From positions 16,666 to 80,665 of the forward strand of contig NZ_JASCTH010000042.1 in assembly GCF_030009775.1 (NCBI RefSeq): a stretch of DNA of 64,000 nt, in the 5' to 3' direction. The notes under the pieces were generated by a model. That model had not been told where the DNA came from and searched no databases. It worked only from the letters and a program-made list of their open reading frames with translations. The position numbers and the translations under genes are program-made. Within the stretch, counting starts at the first letter, position 1. Each line of letters starts with the position of its first letter. Of the stretch, positions 8,673 through 15,894 are shown one piece after another. This DNA is from Actinoplanes sandaracinus. Its GTDB lineage: Bacteria; Actinomycetota; Actinomycetes; Mycobacteriales; Micromonosporaceae.

Positions 8673-9158
8673 CTATGGGGCGTCGGAGGTGTAGTCGAGT
8701 GTGAAGGGTGGCGCGGAGTCATGCAGCGGTGTCACGCTGCCGTCGGGGCCGGAGGCATAGGCGTGGCCGTCCTGCACGTAGAAGTTCCACGACGGGCGCA
8801 ACGACAGCTCCTCTCGCGCCTGGCCGATCCATCCCTGCGTCAACGACCACCGCGCCAGCCACGTCGGCACTGCCAGCATCAGTTCATACATGGCGTCGTC
8901 GAGAACGAACGTGCGCACGAACAGGCCGAGCGAGCCCGGCCGGTTCACGTACGGCCGCTGAGCGACCAATGACCGAACGCTACCGCCCGGCAGAGGATCG
9001 TCCTGCTCGGTGACCAGGCAGGGCCAGTCGATCTCCAGCTCAGGCTCTTCGGGCAGCCGGTCGGCAAGACCGAGATGGAAACGAAGCTCAGCCAGGAACG
9101 ACGCCGGCGCGTCGGGCCGCAGGCGCAGCGAGAGCGTCCATTCGTAGTGCAAGCTCAC
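8673..9158 (-). CDS. Hypothetical protein, 161 aa
   Basis: I do not recognise the family. The protein is soluble and rich in aromatic residues (HYEWTLSLRLRPDAP, MYELMLAVPTWLARWSL, LRPSWNFYVQDGHAYA), suggesting a compact alpha/beta fold. There is no signal peptide or membrane segment. The start is the first ATG, followed by SLHYEW. It stands alone between the amidohydrolase remnant and the divergent CAP protein gene. Confidence 0.6.
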   Translation of the reverse strand: MSLHYEWTLSLRLRPDAPASFLAELRFHLGLADRLPEEPELEIDWPCLVTEQDDPLPGGSVRSLVAQRPYVNRPGSLGLFVRTFVLDDAMYELMLAVPTWLARWSLTQGWIGQAREELSLRPSWNFYVQDGHAYASGPDGSVTPLHDSAPPFTLDYTSDAP

Positions 9159-9399
9159 CGGCTTCGACCCGCCCCAGGCTCAACGTGATCCACTGGCATG
9201 CCCCGTCAATGTAGCCGTCCTCAAGCGACCCGGGACCGGCGTAACCCGGCTGCGCCGGGCGGTGGAGGCCGCACGCCGACGGCGGCAACCGTTCGGTGAC
9301 GATCACGCTCCGGTTCTGCGATCATCGCTGCGCGATACCCGGCCGAAGTCAGAGGTGAGCCCGCGGACAGCGGGTGCCGCACTTCGGAAGGGCCTGTTC

Positions 9400-10188
9400 T
9401 TGCGCCAGCTTCTTCGCCGCCTCGCCGTGACCGCCCTCCTCGCTCCGGTCGCCGCCATCGGCGCCACCACGATGATCGCGAGCCCGGCCGAGGCCGTTCC
9501 GGCGGAGTCCGGCCTGTCGCACCCCGGCCCGTGGAATAACGGCTCGTCACAGCCCGGTTCGTGGAAGAACGGCCTGTCGCACCCCGGTTCGTGGAAGAAC
9601 GGCCTGTCGCAGCCCGGTTCGTGGTGGAACGGCTCCTGGAAGCCCGGCCCGGCCAAGCGCGGCCCGTCGTGGCCGATCCCGGCCCAGCCGACCACGCCTG
9701 CTCCGGCCAAGCCCGCTCCAACCACGCCCGTCCCGGTGACGCCTGCTCCGACCAAGCCCGCCCCTGCGGCGCCCGCTCCGACCACGTCCACCCCGGGAAA
9801 CTCCACCGAGCAGGCCCTGCAGACCGAGATCAACCGCCTGATCAACGTCCAGCGCAGCAGCAACGGCTGCGCCGCCCTGACGGTCAACGAGCAGCTCACC
9901 GCTGCCGCCCGTAGCCACAGCGCCTGGATGGCCCAGACCGGCACGTTCTCCCACACCGGCAGCGGCGGCTCCACCTTCGTCACCCGTGTCAAGGCCGCCG
10001 GCTACGCCCAGCCCTCCGCGGAGAACATCGCCATGGGCTACCGCACCGCCGCCGAGGTCGTCGACGGCTGGATGAACAGCTCCGGTCACCGCACCAACAT
10101 CCTCAACTGCCAGTCAAAGGCCGTCGGCGTCGGCGTCGTCCACGCCGCGGACGGTTCCCCCTACTACACCCAGAACTTCGGCTACTGA
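9400..10188 (+). CDS. Secreted CAP/SCP-domain protein with repeat and Pro-rich linker
   Basis: This exported 262-residue protein ends in a CAP domain (about residues 135-262). It has ALQTEINRLINVQRSSNGCAAL, the AARSHSAWMAQTGTFSHTG helix, the histidine-bearing GWMNSSGHRTNILN motif and the closing PYYTQNFGY. I chose a TTG start because it follows GGAAGGG at 7-nt spacing and yields a clean signal peptide ending at SPAEA; in-frame GTG (9355) and earlier starts would add a cytoplasmic tail. After cleavage come about four copies of a degenerate SHPGSWKNGL decapeptide, then a Pro-Ala-Thr linker. The two cysteines (Cys in NGCAAL and in LNCQSK) may pair. The exact role is unknown; CAP proteins are often cell-wall associated. 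Confidence 0.85.
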   Translation: MRQLLRRLAVTALLAPVAAIGATTMIASPAEAVPAESGLSHPGPWNNGSSQPGSWKNGLSHPGSWKNGLSQPGSWWNGSWKPGPAKRGPSWPIPAQPTTPAPAKPAPTTPVPVTPAPTKPAPAAPAPTTSTPGNSTEQALQTEINRLINVQRSSNGCAALTVNEQLTAAARSHSAWMAQTGTFSHTGSGGSTFVTRVKAAGYAQPSAENIAMGYRTAAEVVDGWMNSSGHRTNILNCQSKAVGVGVVHAADGSPYYTQNFGY

Positions 10189-10201
10189 GCCGGTGAATGC
10201 C

Positions 10202-10243
10202 GTGATGCCCCAGCCGCCCCCCAGCGGCTGGGGCATCACTTTT
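10202..10243 (+). terminator. Intrinsic terminator after the CAP gene
   Basis: A perfect 16-bp stem (10202-10217 with 10224-10239) closed by a six-base loop CCCCCA is followed by TTTT. It starts 14 nt after the CAP gene stop and also faces the end of the convergent histidine kinase gene. Confidence 0.9.
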
Positions 10244-10296
10244 CGGCGTACGTCACCTCCCGCCGGAAGGTGACCATGACCCCGTCGCGGTCGCCG

Positions 10297-11922
10297 TCAT
10301 CCGTTCTCGGCGGGTGGGGCGGCTATCGGCAGGCGGACCACGAAGGCGGTTCCGCGGGTGATGGTGTCGTCGAGGGTGATGGTGCCGCGGTGGCGTTCGA
10401 CGATGGTGCGGGTGATCACCAGGCCGAGGCCGGTGCCGGGGATGCGGCGTTCGACGGCGGACGAGGCGCGGTAGAACCGGCGGAACAGGTGGGGCCGGTC
10501 GGCGGCGGGAATGCCGATGCCGTCGTCGGCCACCGTCCAGGTGATGTCCGTCGGCGTCACAGCGGCAGTGACCGTGATCGTGCCGCCGCCGGGCGTGTAC
10601 TTCACGGCGTTGGACAGCAGGTTGTCGGCGACCTGCCGGATTCGGTACGGGTCGGCGTACACCTCGATGTTCTCGGGAACGTCCACCCGGACGGTCTGTC
10701 TCTTGTCCTCGGCTGTCGGCCGGACCGCCTGCACCGCCTCGTGAATGATCGCGGTCAGGTTGGTGTCGGCCAGTTGCAGGGCGAGGTTGCCGGATTCGAG
10801 ACGGGCGAGGTCGAGCAGGTCCTCGGCGATCACGCTGAGCCGCTGGGCGCTGCGGGCGATGGTCCGGAGTTGTTCGCGTTGCTCGGTGACGGTGAAGGTT
10901 TCGAGGTCCTCGTCCAGGAGGCTGGTGGCCGCGGTGATGACGGCCAGGGGGTTGCGGATCTCGTGGGTGACCAGCGCGAGAAACTCGTTTCTGGTCCTGG
11001 CGAGTTCCACGGCGAGTTCTTCCGATCGTCGGCGCTCCAGATATTGCCCGACCTGAGCGGCGATACCGGCGAGCAGAGCGGTCAAGGTGTCCTCGGGGTC
11101 TTCGATGTGGTCGCCGTAGACACACAAGGCGCCGAGGGCGTGGCCGGCGGCGCTGACCGGCACACCGACGGCCACGTGCAGGCCGATCGTGGCGGCCGCG
11201 CGGCTGCGGAAGGACACTTTGTCGGCGGCGAGATCCGGGATCCAGACCGCGCCGGCTCGCTGGTGGACCCGGCCGGGCAGGCCGACGCCGAGTTCCAGCT
11301 CGTCGACCGCGAAGGCGCCGAGCCTCTGACCTGTGGCGGCGTGCCGGGCGGTGCAGCACAGCAGGCGCCGGTCGTCGTCGGCGAGCCACAGTTCGGTGAC
11401 CTTCCACCCCATGTTGGCGCCGACGGCCTCGGCCACGCGGGCAGCGGCGGCGTGGCTGGAGCCGGCTTCGATCAAACCGCGGGCGACCGCGGCCTCGACC
11501 GCGGCGAACCGGCTGACCCGCTGCGCGATGGTGACGTCCTGGGCGAAGGCGTGGAACAACGGTCCGCCCGGCTCGCTGGTGGCGGCGAGCACCATCTCGA
11601 TGGGGAACTCGTGACCGTCGGCATGCACGGCGAAGAGATTCAGGCGCTTGCCGAGCACGGTCCCGGGGCCGCCGGCGGCCAGCCTGGCGAGTGCGGCGCG
11701 GTGCGCCGGCCGGAACCGTGGCGGGATGATGAGGTCGGCGAGGTCCCTGCCGCACACCTCATCGCCGCGGTGACCGAAGACGTCCCGCGCGCCACGGTTC
11801 CACGCCACCACGTCCCCGGCGGCGTCGATGGCGACGTAGGCCAGCGGAGCGACCGCGAGAACCTGCTGCGCGTCGGTGATCATCCGGTTGTCGCAACGCG
11901 CTGACTCTGCTGCCGGTTGCAT
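10297..11922 (-). CDS. PAS-GAF sensor histidine kinase
   Basis: This 541-residue soluble kinase has a PAS domain at about 18-130 (VLAVAPLAYVAIDAAGDVVAWNRGARDVFG), a GAF domain at about 140-295, a HisKA helix pair at about 305-375 with the phospho-acceptor in VTHEIRNPLA, and a HATPase domain at about 410-530. The ATPase shows N-box DNLLSNAVKYTPG, G1 VADDGIGIP, the F box LFRRFYR and G2 GTGLGLVI. No membrane segment is present, so it reads a cytoplasmic signal. No cognate response regulator lies next to it. The ATG gives a short leader before the PAS domain; an internal ATG at codon 14 is an alternative. Confidence 0.88.
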   Translation of the reverse strand: MQPAAESARCDNRMITDAQQVLAVAPLAYVAIDAAGDVVAWNRGARDVFGHRGDEVCGRDLADLIIPPRFRPAHRAALARLAAGGPGTVLGKRLNLFAVHADGHEFPIEMVLAATSEPGGPLFHAFAQDVTIAQRVSRFAAVEAAVARGLIEAGSSHAAAARVAEAVGANMGWKVTELWLADDDRRLLCCTARHAATGQRLGAFAVDELELGVGLPGRVHQRAGAVWIPDLAADKVSFRSRAAATIGLHVAVGVPVSAAGHALGALCVYGDHIEDPEDTLTALLAGIAAQVGQYLERRRSEELAVELARTRNEFLALVTHEIRNPLAVITAATSLLDEDLETFTVTEQREQLRTIARSAQRLSVIAEDLLDLARLESGNLALQLADTNLTAIIHEAVQAVRPTAEDKRQTVRVDVPENIEVYADPYRIRQVADNLLSNAVKYTPGGGTITVTAAVTPTDITWTVADDGIGIPAADRPHLFRRFYRASSAVERRIPGTGLGLVITRTIVERHRGTITLDDTITRGTAFVVRLPIAAPPAENG

Positions 11923-12243
11923 GTGTGCCTTCCTCGAGGCGGTCGGCGGAAGATCACATGGATATGAGGTGCGGATCGCGGCATGCCGTCATCGCGGCGG
12001 CATGCCGATGGGAACCGCGCTGCGGGTGTGCAGACGGTCTCCATGGTCGACAAGGGCAGCATGCGCCTTCTCGGACGGCCGCGACCTGATTTCGGGCCTA
12101 ACCGAGGTGGGCGGCCTGTCGCGAAGGCCGGCGGCGGGCACACGAAGTCAGCTCAGTACCCGGTACGCGGGCGAAGTATTCACATCGACGCAAGAGAAAG
12201 ATTCACCGGTTCCGTCCTGATCTCCTGCTCGATGATGAGGCCC
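11923..12243. other. 321-nt intergenic region between divergent genes
   Basis: This gap separates the histidine kinase start from the start of the chemotaxis-receptor-like gene. I see no gene, repeat or clear hairpin in it. Promoters for both divergent genes must lie here, but I cannot assign a -35/-10 pair with confidence. Confidence 0.3.
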
Positions 12244-12978
12244 ATGAGTTCGGCAACGGCAAGCGAAGCCGCTGGAACCGCCACGGTGCGGCGCCGGTTG
12301 AGCAATGTCCGGATCGGCCCCAAGATCACGGTGGTGGTCCTGCTGGTGGCAGTGCTCGGTGGCGCCGTGGGCCTGTTCGCTCTGGCGCAGATGGCCCGGC
12401 TGGCCGATGCCAGCGAGGGCGTGTTCGCGCAGACGGTGCAGACGCAGGCGGTGGCCGACCTGCGATCGGCGTTCAACCGGGCGCGGATCAACTCGCTGGA
12501 CTACGTCTTCGCCGACGACGCCGGCCGCGCGGAGGGCGCGCTCAACGCGACCATCGAGGCAGCGCGCGCGGGGGAGGCGGGCAAGGGATTCGCCGTGGTC
12601 GCCAGCGAGGTCAAAGATCTGGCGCAGGAGACGGCCCGCGCCACCGAGGACATCAGCCGGCGCATCAACGCCATCCAGGCCGACACCGACGCCGCGGTCA
12701 CCGCGATCGCGGACATCGGCGAGGTGATCAGCCGTATCAACGACTACGCCACCACCATCGCCGCCGCCGTCGAACAGCAGACCGCCACCACCGGCGAAAT
12801 GGGCCGCAACGTCAGTCAGGCCGCGCACGGATCCGGGCGCATCGCCGCCGACATCAACAGCGTGGCGGCCACCGCGAACAGCACCACGGCCAGCGCCGAC
12901 GAAGCCCGCCATGCCGCCGCCGAACTCGCCGGCATGGCGCAACGGCTCGGCGCGGCCGTCAGTAACTACCGAGTCTGA
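12244..12978 (+). CDS. Methyl-accepting chemotaxis protein with large internal deletion
   Basis: The reading frame is intact but the protein (245 aa) is about half the usual length. Residues about 22-50 give TM1 (ITVVVLLVAVLGGAVGLFALAQM), followed by the start of a four-helix-bundle sensor (LRSAFNRARINSLDYVFADD). It then jumps at about residue 98 straight into the signalling-domain hairpin, ALNATIEAARAGEAGKGFAVVA. The rest of the sensor, TM2, the HAMP domain and the first arm of the signalling helix are missing. The remaining arm keeps EVKDLAQETARATEDIS. The ATG has a GAGG site upstream. An in-frame deletion from a full receptor is the simplest reading; it is unlikely to signal normally. Confidence 0.7.
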   Translation: MSSATASEAAGTATVRRRLSNVRIGPKITVVVLLVAVLGGAVGLFALAQMARLADASEGVFAQTVQTQAVADLRSAFNRARINSLDYVFADDAGRAEGALNATIEAARAGEAGKGFAVVASEVKDLAQETARATEDISRRINAIQADTDAAVTAIADIGEVISRINDYATTIAAAVEQQTATTGEMGRNVSQAAHGSGRIAADINSVAATANSTTASADEARHAAAELAGMAQRLGAAVSNYRV

Positions 12979-13008
12979 CCACACCCGCACGACACCGGGA
13001 TCTGAAGG

Positions 13009-13260
13009 ATGCAGCCTCTACCTCGGCCTGTACCTCGGCCGACAACCGAGAACGACCCTCAAGACGTCGTCAACCAATGCCTGGCCGCGGCCCTGCAGGC
13101 GCACACCGCGCTGGGCTCGACCACGCACACCGTCGCCGTGACCGCCGAGCGGTATCCGGATGTGGCAGCCGATTTGAGCGCCGCCGCGGACGCCCTCACC
13201 ACCATCCGCGACAACCTTCTGCGCTGGGCCGACGACCTGGCCGCCCACCACCGCCTGTAG
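13009..13260 (+). CDS. Small helical hypothetical protein, 83 aa
   Basis: After a proline-rich start the sequence reads as two amphipathic helices, DVVNQCLAAALQAHTALGST and YPDVAADLSAAADALTTIRDNLLRWADDLAAHH. No family is recognised. GAAGG directly abuts the ATG, so the true start may be slightly downstream. It follows the truncated chemotaxis gene by 30 nt on the same strand. Confidence 0.4.
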   Translation: MQPLPRPVPRPTTENDPQDVVNQCLAAALQAHTALGSTTHTVAVTAERYPDVAADLSAAADALTTIRDNLLRWADDLAAHHRL

Positions 13261-13320
13261 GAGCGGCCAGGCACTCCCTTCCGGGAGGACGAAGGTGCCG
13301 CCGCTGGCCGTAAGGCCCGG

Positions 13321-14403
13321 TCAATGTGGGTGATACGGCCGTGGCAGCCGCATGCCCCGCTCGGCCATGAGCCGGCGGACCCGGTCCGGATGGTTCGTGA
13401 TGATCCCGTCGACGCCGTGATCGATCAAAGCGCCGACGGTGGCGGGATCGTCGCAGGTCCACGGAATGACCTTCAGGCCGCGGGCGTGGGCCCGGGACAC
13501 CATCGCGTGGTCGGCGTAGAACCGGAAACCCGGATCGCCGACCTTGCCGTTCGGCGGGAAGCCGTAAACCGGAGACAGCGCACGGACGCCCGCGATGCTT
13601 GCGGCGGCCCGGACGACGTCACCGCCGAAGTCGTCGATGTCGATGCCGCCGAGCCATGGAGAGGCGCCGGGCAGGCCGATCTGCAGAAAGTCGTGGTTGG
13701 CCAGCGCGACCAGCGGCCAGCGCGGCGCGAGCCGGTGCATTTCGGCGAGCGCGCCCCAGTCGAAGGACTGGATGGTGACCTGTCTTTCGATCCGGGCGGC
13801 GCGGACCTGGTCGTACACCCGCCGGACGAACAACCGCCGGGGAGCCGTCTGCTCGGGCGCGCCGGCCTCGACCTTGGTCTCGATGTTGAGCGTCAGATGT
13901 TTGGCGTCGTACGCCCGCACCAGGTCGAAGACGTCCTTGAGTTCGGCCATCCGCGCTCCCGCGACGACCTCCTGCTCAGGGAAGCCGGGCAGCTGCTGGT
14001 AGCCGCAGTCCAGGGTCTTGATCTGCGCCAGCGTCAGGTCCTTGACGTACTCGCCGACGTAGGGGAACAGCGGGTCGCCTGCCGTGACCGGCGCCGTGTC
14101 GCGGCATTTCACCGCACTGACCTGCCGGTCGTGGGTGACGACGACCTTCTCGTCCTTGGTGACCTGCGTGTCCAGTTCCAGGGTGCTGACGCCGAGCCGC
14201 ATCGCTTTGGCGAAACCCCGCAGCGACCCCTCGGTCGTCATGCCGAGGCCGCCGCGGTGGGCCTGCAAGTCGAAGGTGACCGTGCGGGCCGGGACCGCCC
14301 GGACCTGAGCGGCGGAGGCGGACACCACCCCGGAAGCCAGAAGCGCCGCGATCGCGGCCCCGCCCACCAGAACACGACCTACCAGAACACGATGCGCCGA
14401 CAT
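13321..14403 (-). CDS. Secreted glycerophosphodiester phosphodiesterase
   Basis: The product (360 aa) should hydrolyse glycerophosphodiesters to glycerol-3-phosphate and an alcohol outside the cytoplasm. A signal peptide (VLVGGAAIAALLASGVVSASA) covers about residues 8-31. The catalytic GDPD barrel begins with FDLQAHRGGLGMTTEGSL (the HRG motif with the acid usually written HRGaRGxxPENT), followed by LELDTQVTKDEKVVVTHDR and the late KVIPWTCDDPATVGALIDHGVDGIITNHPD. I chose the ATG after GAAGG rather than the frame's first ATG 54 nt upstream. It is divergent from the flavoprotein gene. Confidence 0.88.
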   Translation of the reverse strand: MSAHRVLVGRVLVGGAAIAALLASGVVSASAAQVRAVPARTVTFDLQAHRGGLGMTTEGSLRGFAKAMRLGVSTLELDTQVTKDEKVVVTHDRQVSAVKCRDTAPVTAGDPLFPYVGEYVKDLTLAQIKTLDCGYQQLPGFPEQEVVAGARMAELKDVFDLVRAYDAKHLTLNIETKVEAGAPEQTAPRRLFVRRVYDQVRAARIERQVTIQSFDWGALAEMHRLAPRWPLVALANHDFLQIGLPGASPWLGGIDIDDFGGDVVRAAASIAGVRALSPVYGFPPNGKVGDPGFRFYADHAMVSRAHARGLKVIPWTCDDPATVGALIDHGVDGIITNHPDRVRRLMAERGMRLPRPYHPH

Positions 14404-14563
14404 GGCACCTTCATTCCGCTTCGTGATCAGCCGGGCCGTCGCGTGCCGATGACCCATGACCGAGTGTATCGATATCCGACGATCTCGTATCCGGCGCCGT
14501 CGTTCTGGCGAGTGAGTGATCCGGCCGAGTCGTCAGCCGGGTCCGTCCACTAAGGTCGGCGAC

Positions 14564-15223
14564 ATGACGCCAGCCCTGACCACCAGTGCCTTCGACTCGT
14601 TGCGCCTCGACGCCGTGCCCGACCAGGAGGCGCTGCGCCGGGTCTACGAACTCCCCGGTGAAGCGGCCGTGCGCAAGCAGATGACCGAGCTCACCGAAGA
14701 GACCCGGCGGTTGATCCACTGCTCGTCGCTGGTTCTGGTCGCCAGCGTGGACGCCGACGGCAACTGCGACGTCACCCCGCGCGGCGGCCCCGCCGGGTTC
14801 GTCAGCGTCCTCGACGCGACCACGGTGGCGATACCGGACGCGACCGGCAACAAGCGTCTGGACACCCTGCAGAACGTCATCGCCACCGGACGGACCGGGC
14901 TGCTGTTCGTCATCCCGGGGCGCACCACGACGCTCAGGGTGAACGGCCGGGCCTGCGTCTCCACCCGGCCCGAGCTGCTGTCGCAGCTGACCGCCGTGGG
15001 CAAGCCGCCGGCCAGTGCGCTGGTCGTCGGCATCGAGGAGGTCTACCCGCACTGCCCCAAGGCGCTGCTGCGCGGCGCGGCTTGGAAGCCGGAGCAGTGG
15101 CTGCCGGCGGACGCCCAGCCGACCTCGGCCGAGGTGACGCTGGCCCAGCTGCGGATGCCGGAGCTGACGATCGCCGACATCGAGCAGAGGGAGGCGGACG
15201 CGCTGAAGTACCGGTACGAGTGA
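14564..15223 (+). CDS. PPOX-class FMN-dependent flavoprotein (MSMEG_1061-type)
   Basis: The 219-residue product belongs to the split-barrel pyridoxamine-phosphate-oxidase superfamily. Landmarks are the strand SSLVLVASVDADGNCDVTPRGGPAGFV, the ATTVAIPDATGNKRLDTLQNV segment and GLLFVIPGRTTTLRVNGRACV. The C-terminal PHCPKALLRGAAWKPEQW is typical of the subfamily represented by M. smegmatis MSMEG_1061. It probably binds FMN or F420; the substrate is unknown. The ATG follows AAGGTCGG. It lies just outside the block with the 19-bp inverted repeats, and its stop is 9 nt before the first of them. Confidence 0.85.
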   Translation: MTPALTTSAFDSLRLDAVPDQEALRRVYELPGEAAVRKQMTELTEETRRLIHCSSLVLVASVDADGNCDVTPRGGPAGFVSVLDATTVAIPDATGNKRLDTLQNVIATGRTGLLFVIPGRTTTLRVNGRACVSTRPELLSQLTAVGKPPASALVVGIEEVYPHCPKALLRGAAWKPEQWLPADAQPTSAEVTLAQLRMPELTIADIEQREADALKYRYE

Positions 15224-15231
15224 CGGACCGG

Positions 15232-15250
15232 TTCATCCACGCCGGATGAG
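15232..15250 (+). promoter_or_regulatory. 19-bp inverted repeat, site 1
   Basis: TTCATCCACGCCGGATGAG: two 7-bp half-sites (TTCATCC and GGATGAG) around a 5-bp spacer. It ends 63 nt before the ATG of the DUF6069-like membrane protein, which has a strong GGAGG Shine-Dalgarno. It is one of the best copies of the recurring motif. Confidence 0.8.
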
Positions 15251-15313
15251 GCGGCGCGCGGGCCCCGGGGCCGAGGCTCTGAACCGGTAGTCCGTGTCCT
15301 GAAGGAGGACCTC

Positions 15314-15811
15314 ATGACCGGTATGAACCCCCCCGGCGACCCCCGGCCGAGCCCGACCGTGAACGGCGGCAGGCTGTGGGCCGGCGGCGCGGCCACCGCG
15401 GCCGTCGCGGCCCTGATCGCCGTGGCCGGCGTCCTGTTGGGGCGAGGACTGTTCGGCGTCGATGTGCTGGCTCCCCAGGGGCAGGGTGTCTGGGGTGACG
15501 CCTCCACCGGCTGGTACGCGCTCGGTGCGGCGCTCTCGGCCCTGGCCGCGACCGGCCTCGTTCATGTGCTGATCCTGACCACACCCCGGCCGATGCGGTT
15601 CTTCGGCTGGGTCATCGCGCTGGCGACGGTGGTGGGGATGCTGGCGCCGTTCGTCACGGACGAGAGTCTCGGCTCCCGGATGTACACCGCGGGACTGAAC
15701 TTCGTGCTCGGGGTCGCGATCGGTTCGCTGGTCGCCGGAACGGCCAAGACGTCGATCGTGCCGGTGGCGGCGCGCCCAGCCGCCCGGCCCTATCCCCGCC
15801 CGTACCGCTGA
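15314..15811 (+). CDS. Four-TM membrane protein (DUF6069-like)
   Basis: The 165-residue protein has four hydrophobic segments: about 21-43 (LWAGGAATAAVAALIAVAGVLL), 68-90, 96-114 (FFGWVIALATVVGMLAPF) and 124-145 (GLNFVLGVAIGSLVAGTA). Its layout fits the DUF6069 family of actinobacterial membrane proteins, whose function is not known. A GAAGGAGG site precedes the ATG. The inverted-repeat site 63 nt upstream suggests it belongs to the same regulon as the P-type ATPase that follows. Confidence 0.75.
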   Translation: MTGMNPPGDPRPSPTVNGGRLWAGGAATAAVAALIAVAGVLLGRGLFGVDVLAPQGQGVWGDASTGWYALGAALSALAATGLVHVLILTTPRPMRFFGWVIALATVVGMLAPFVTDESLGSRMYTAGLNFVLGVAIGSLVAGTAKTSIVPVAARPAARPYPRPYR

Positions 15812-15816
15812 CGCCG

Positions 15817-15835
15817 TTCGCCCGGATCGGATGAG
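15817..15835 (+). promoter_or_regulatory. 19-bp inverted repeat, site 2 (left half degenerate)
   Basis: TTCGCCCGGATCGGATGAG: the right half is perfect and the left half matches 5 of 7. It ends 59 nt before the P-type ATPase start codon, the same spacing class as site 1. Confidence 0.6.
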
Positions 15836-15894
15836 CCGGCCGCGCGGAGCGTCGTGCCGGCGCTGGACAGTGCCCGACAGAGAAGGAGCATCCG

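Noticed and set aside
15232..15250. The recurring repeat as a DosR/DevR box
   Set aside because: The DosR consensus centres on GGGAC...GTCCC; these sites have TCATCC...GGATGA and share no core.
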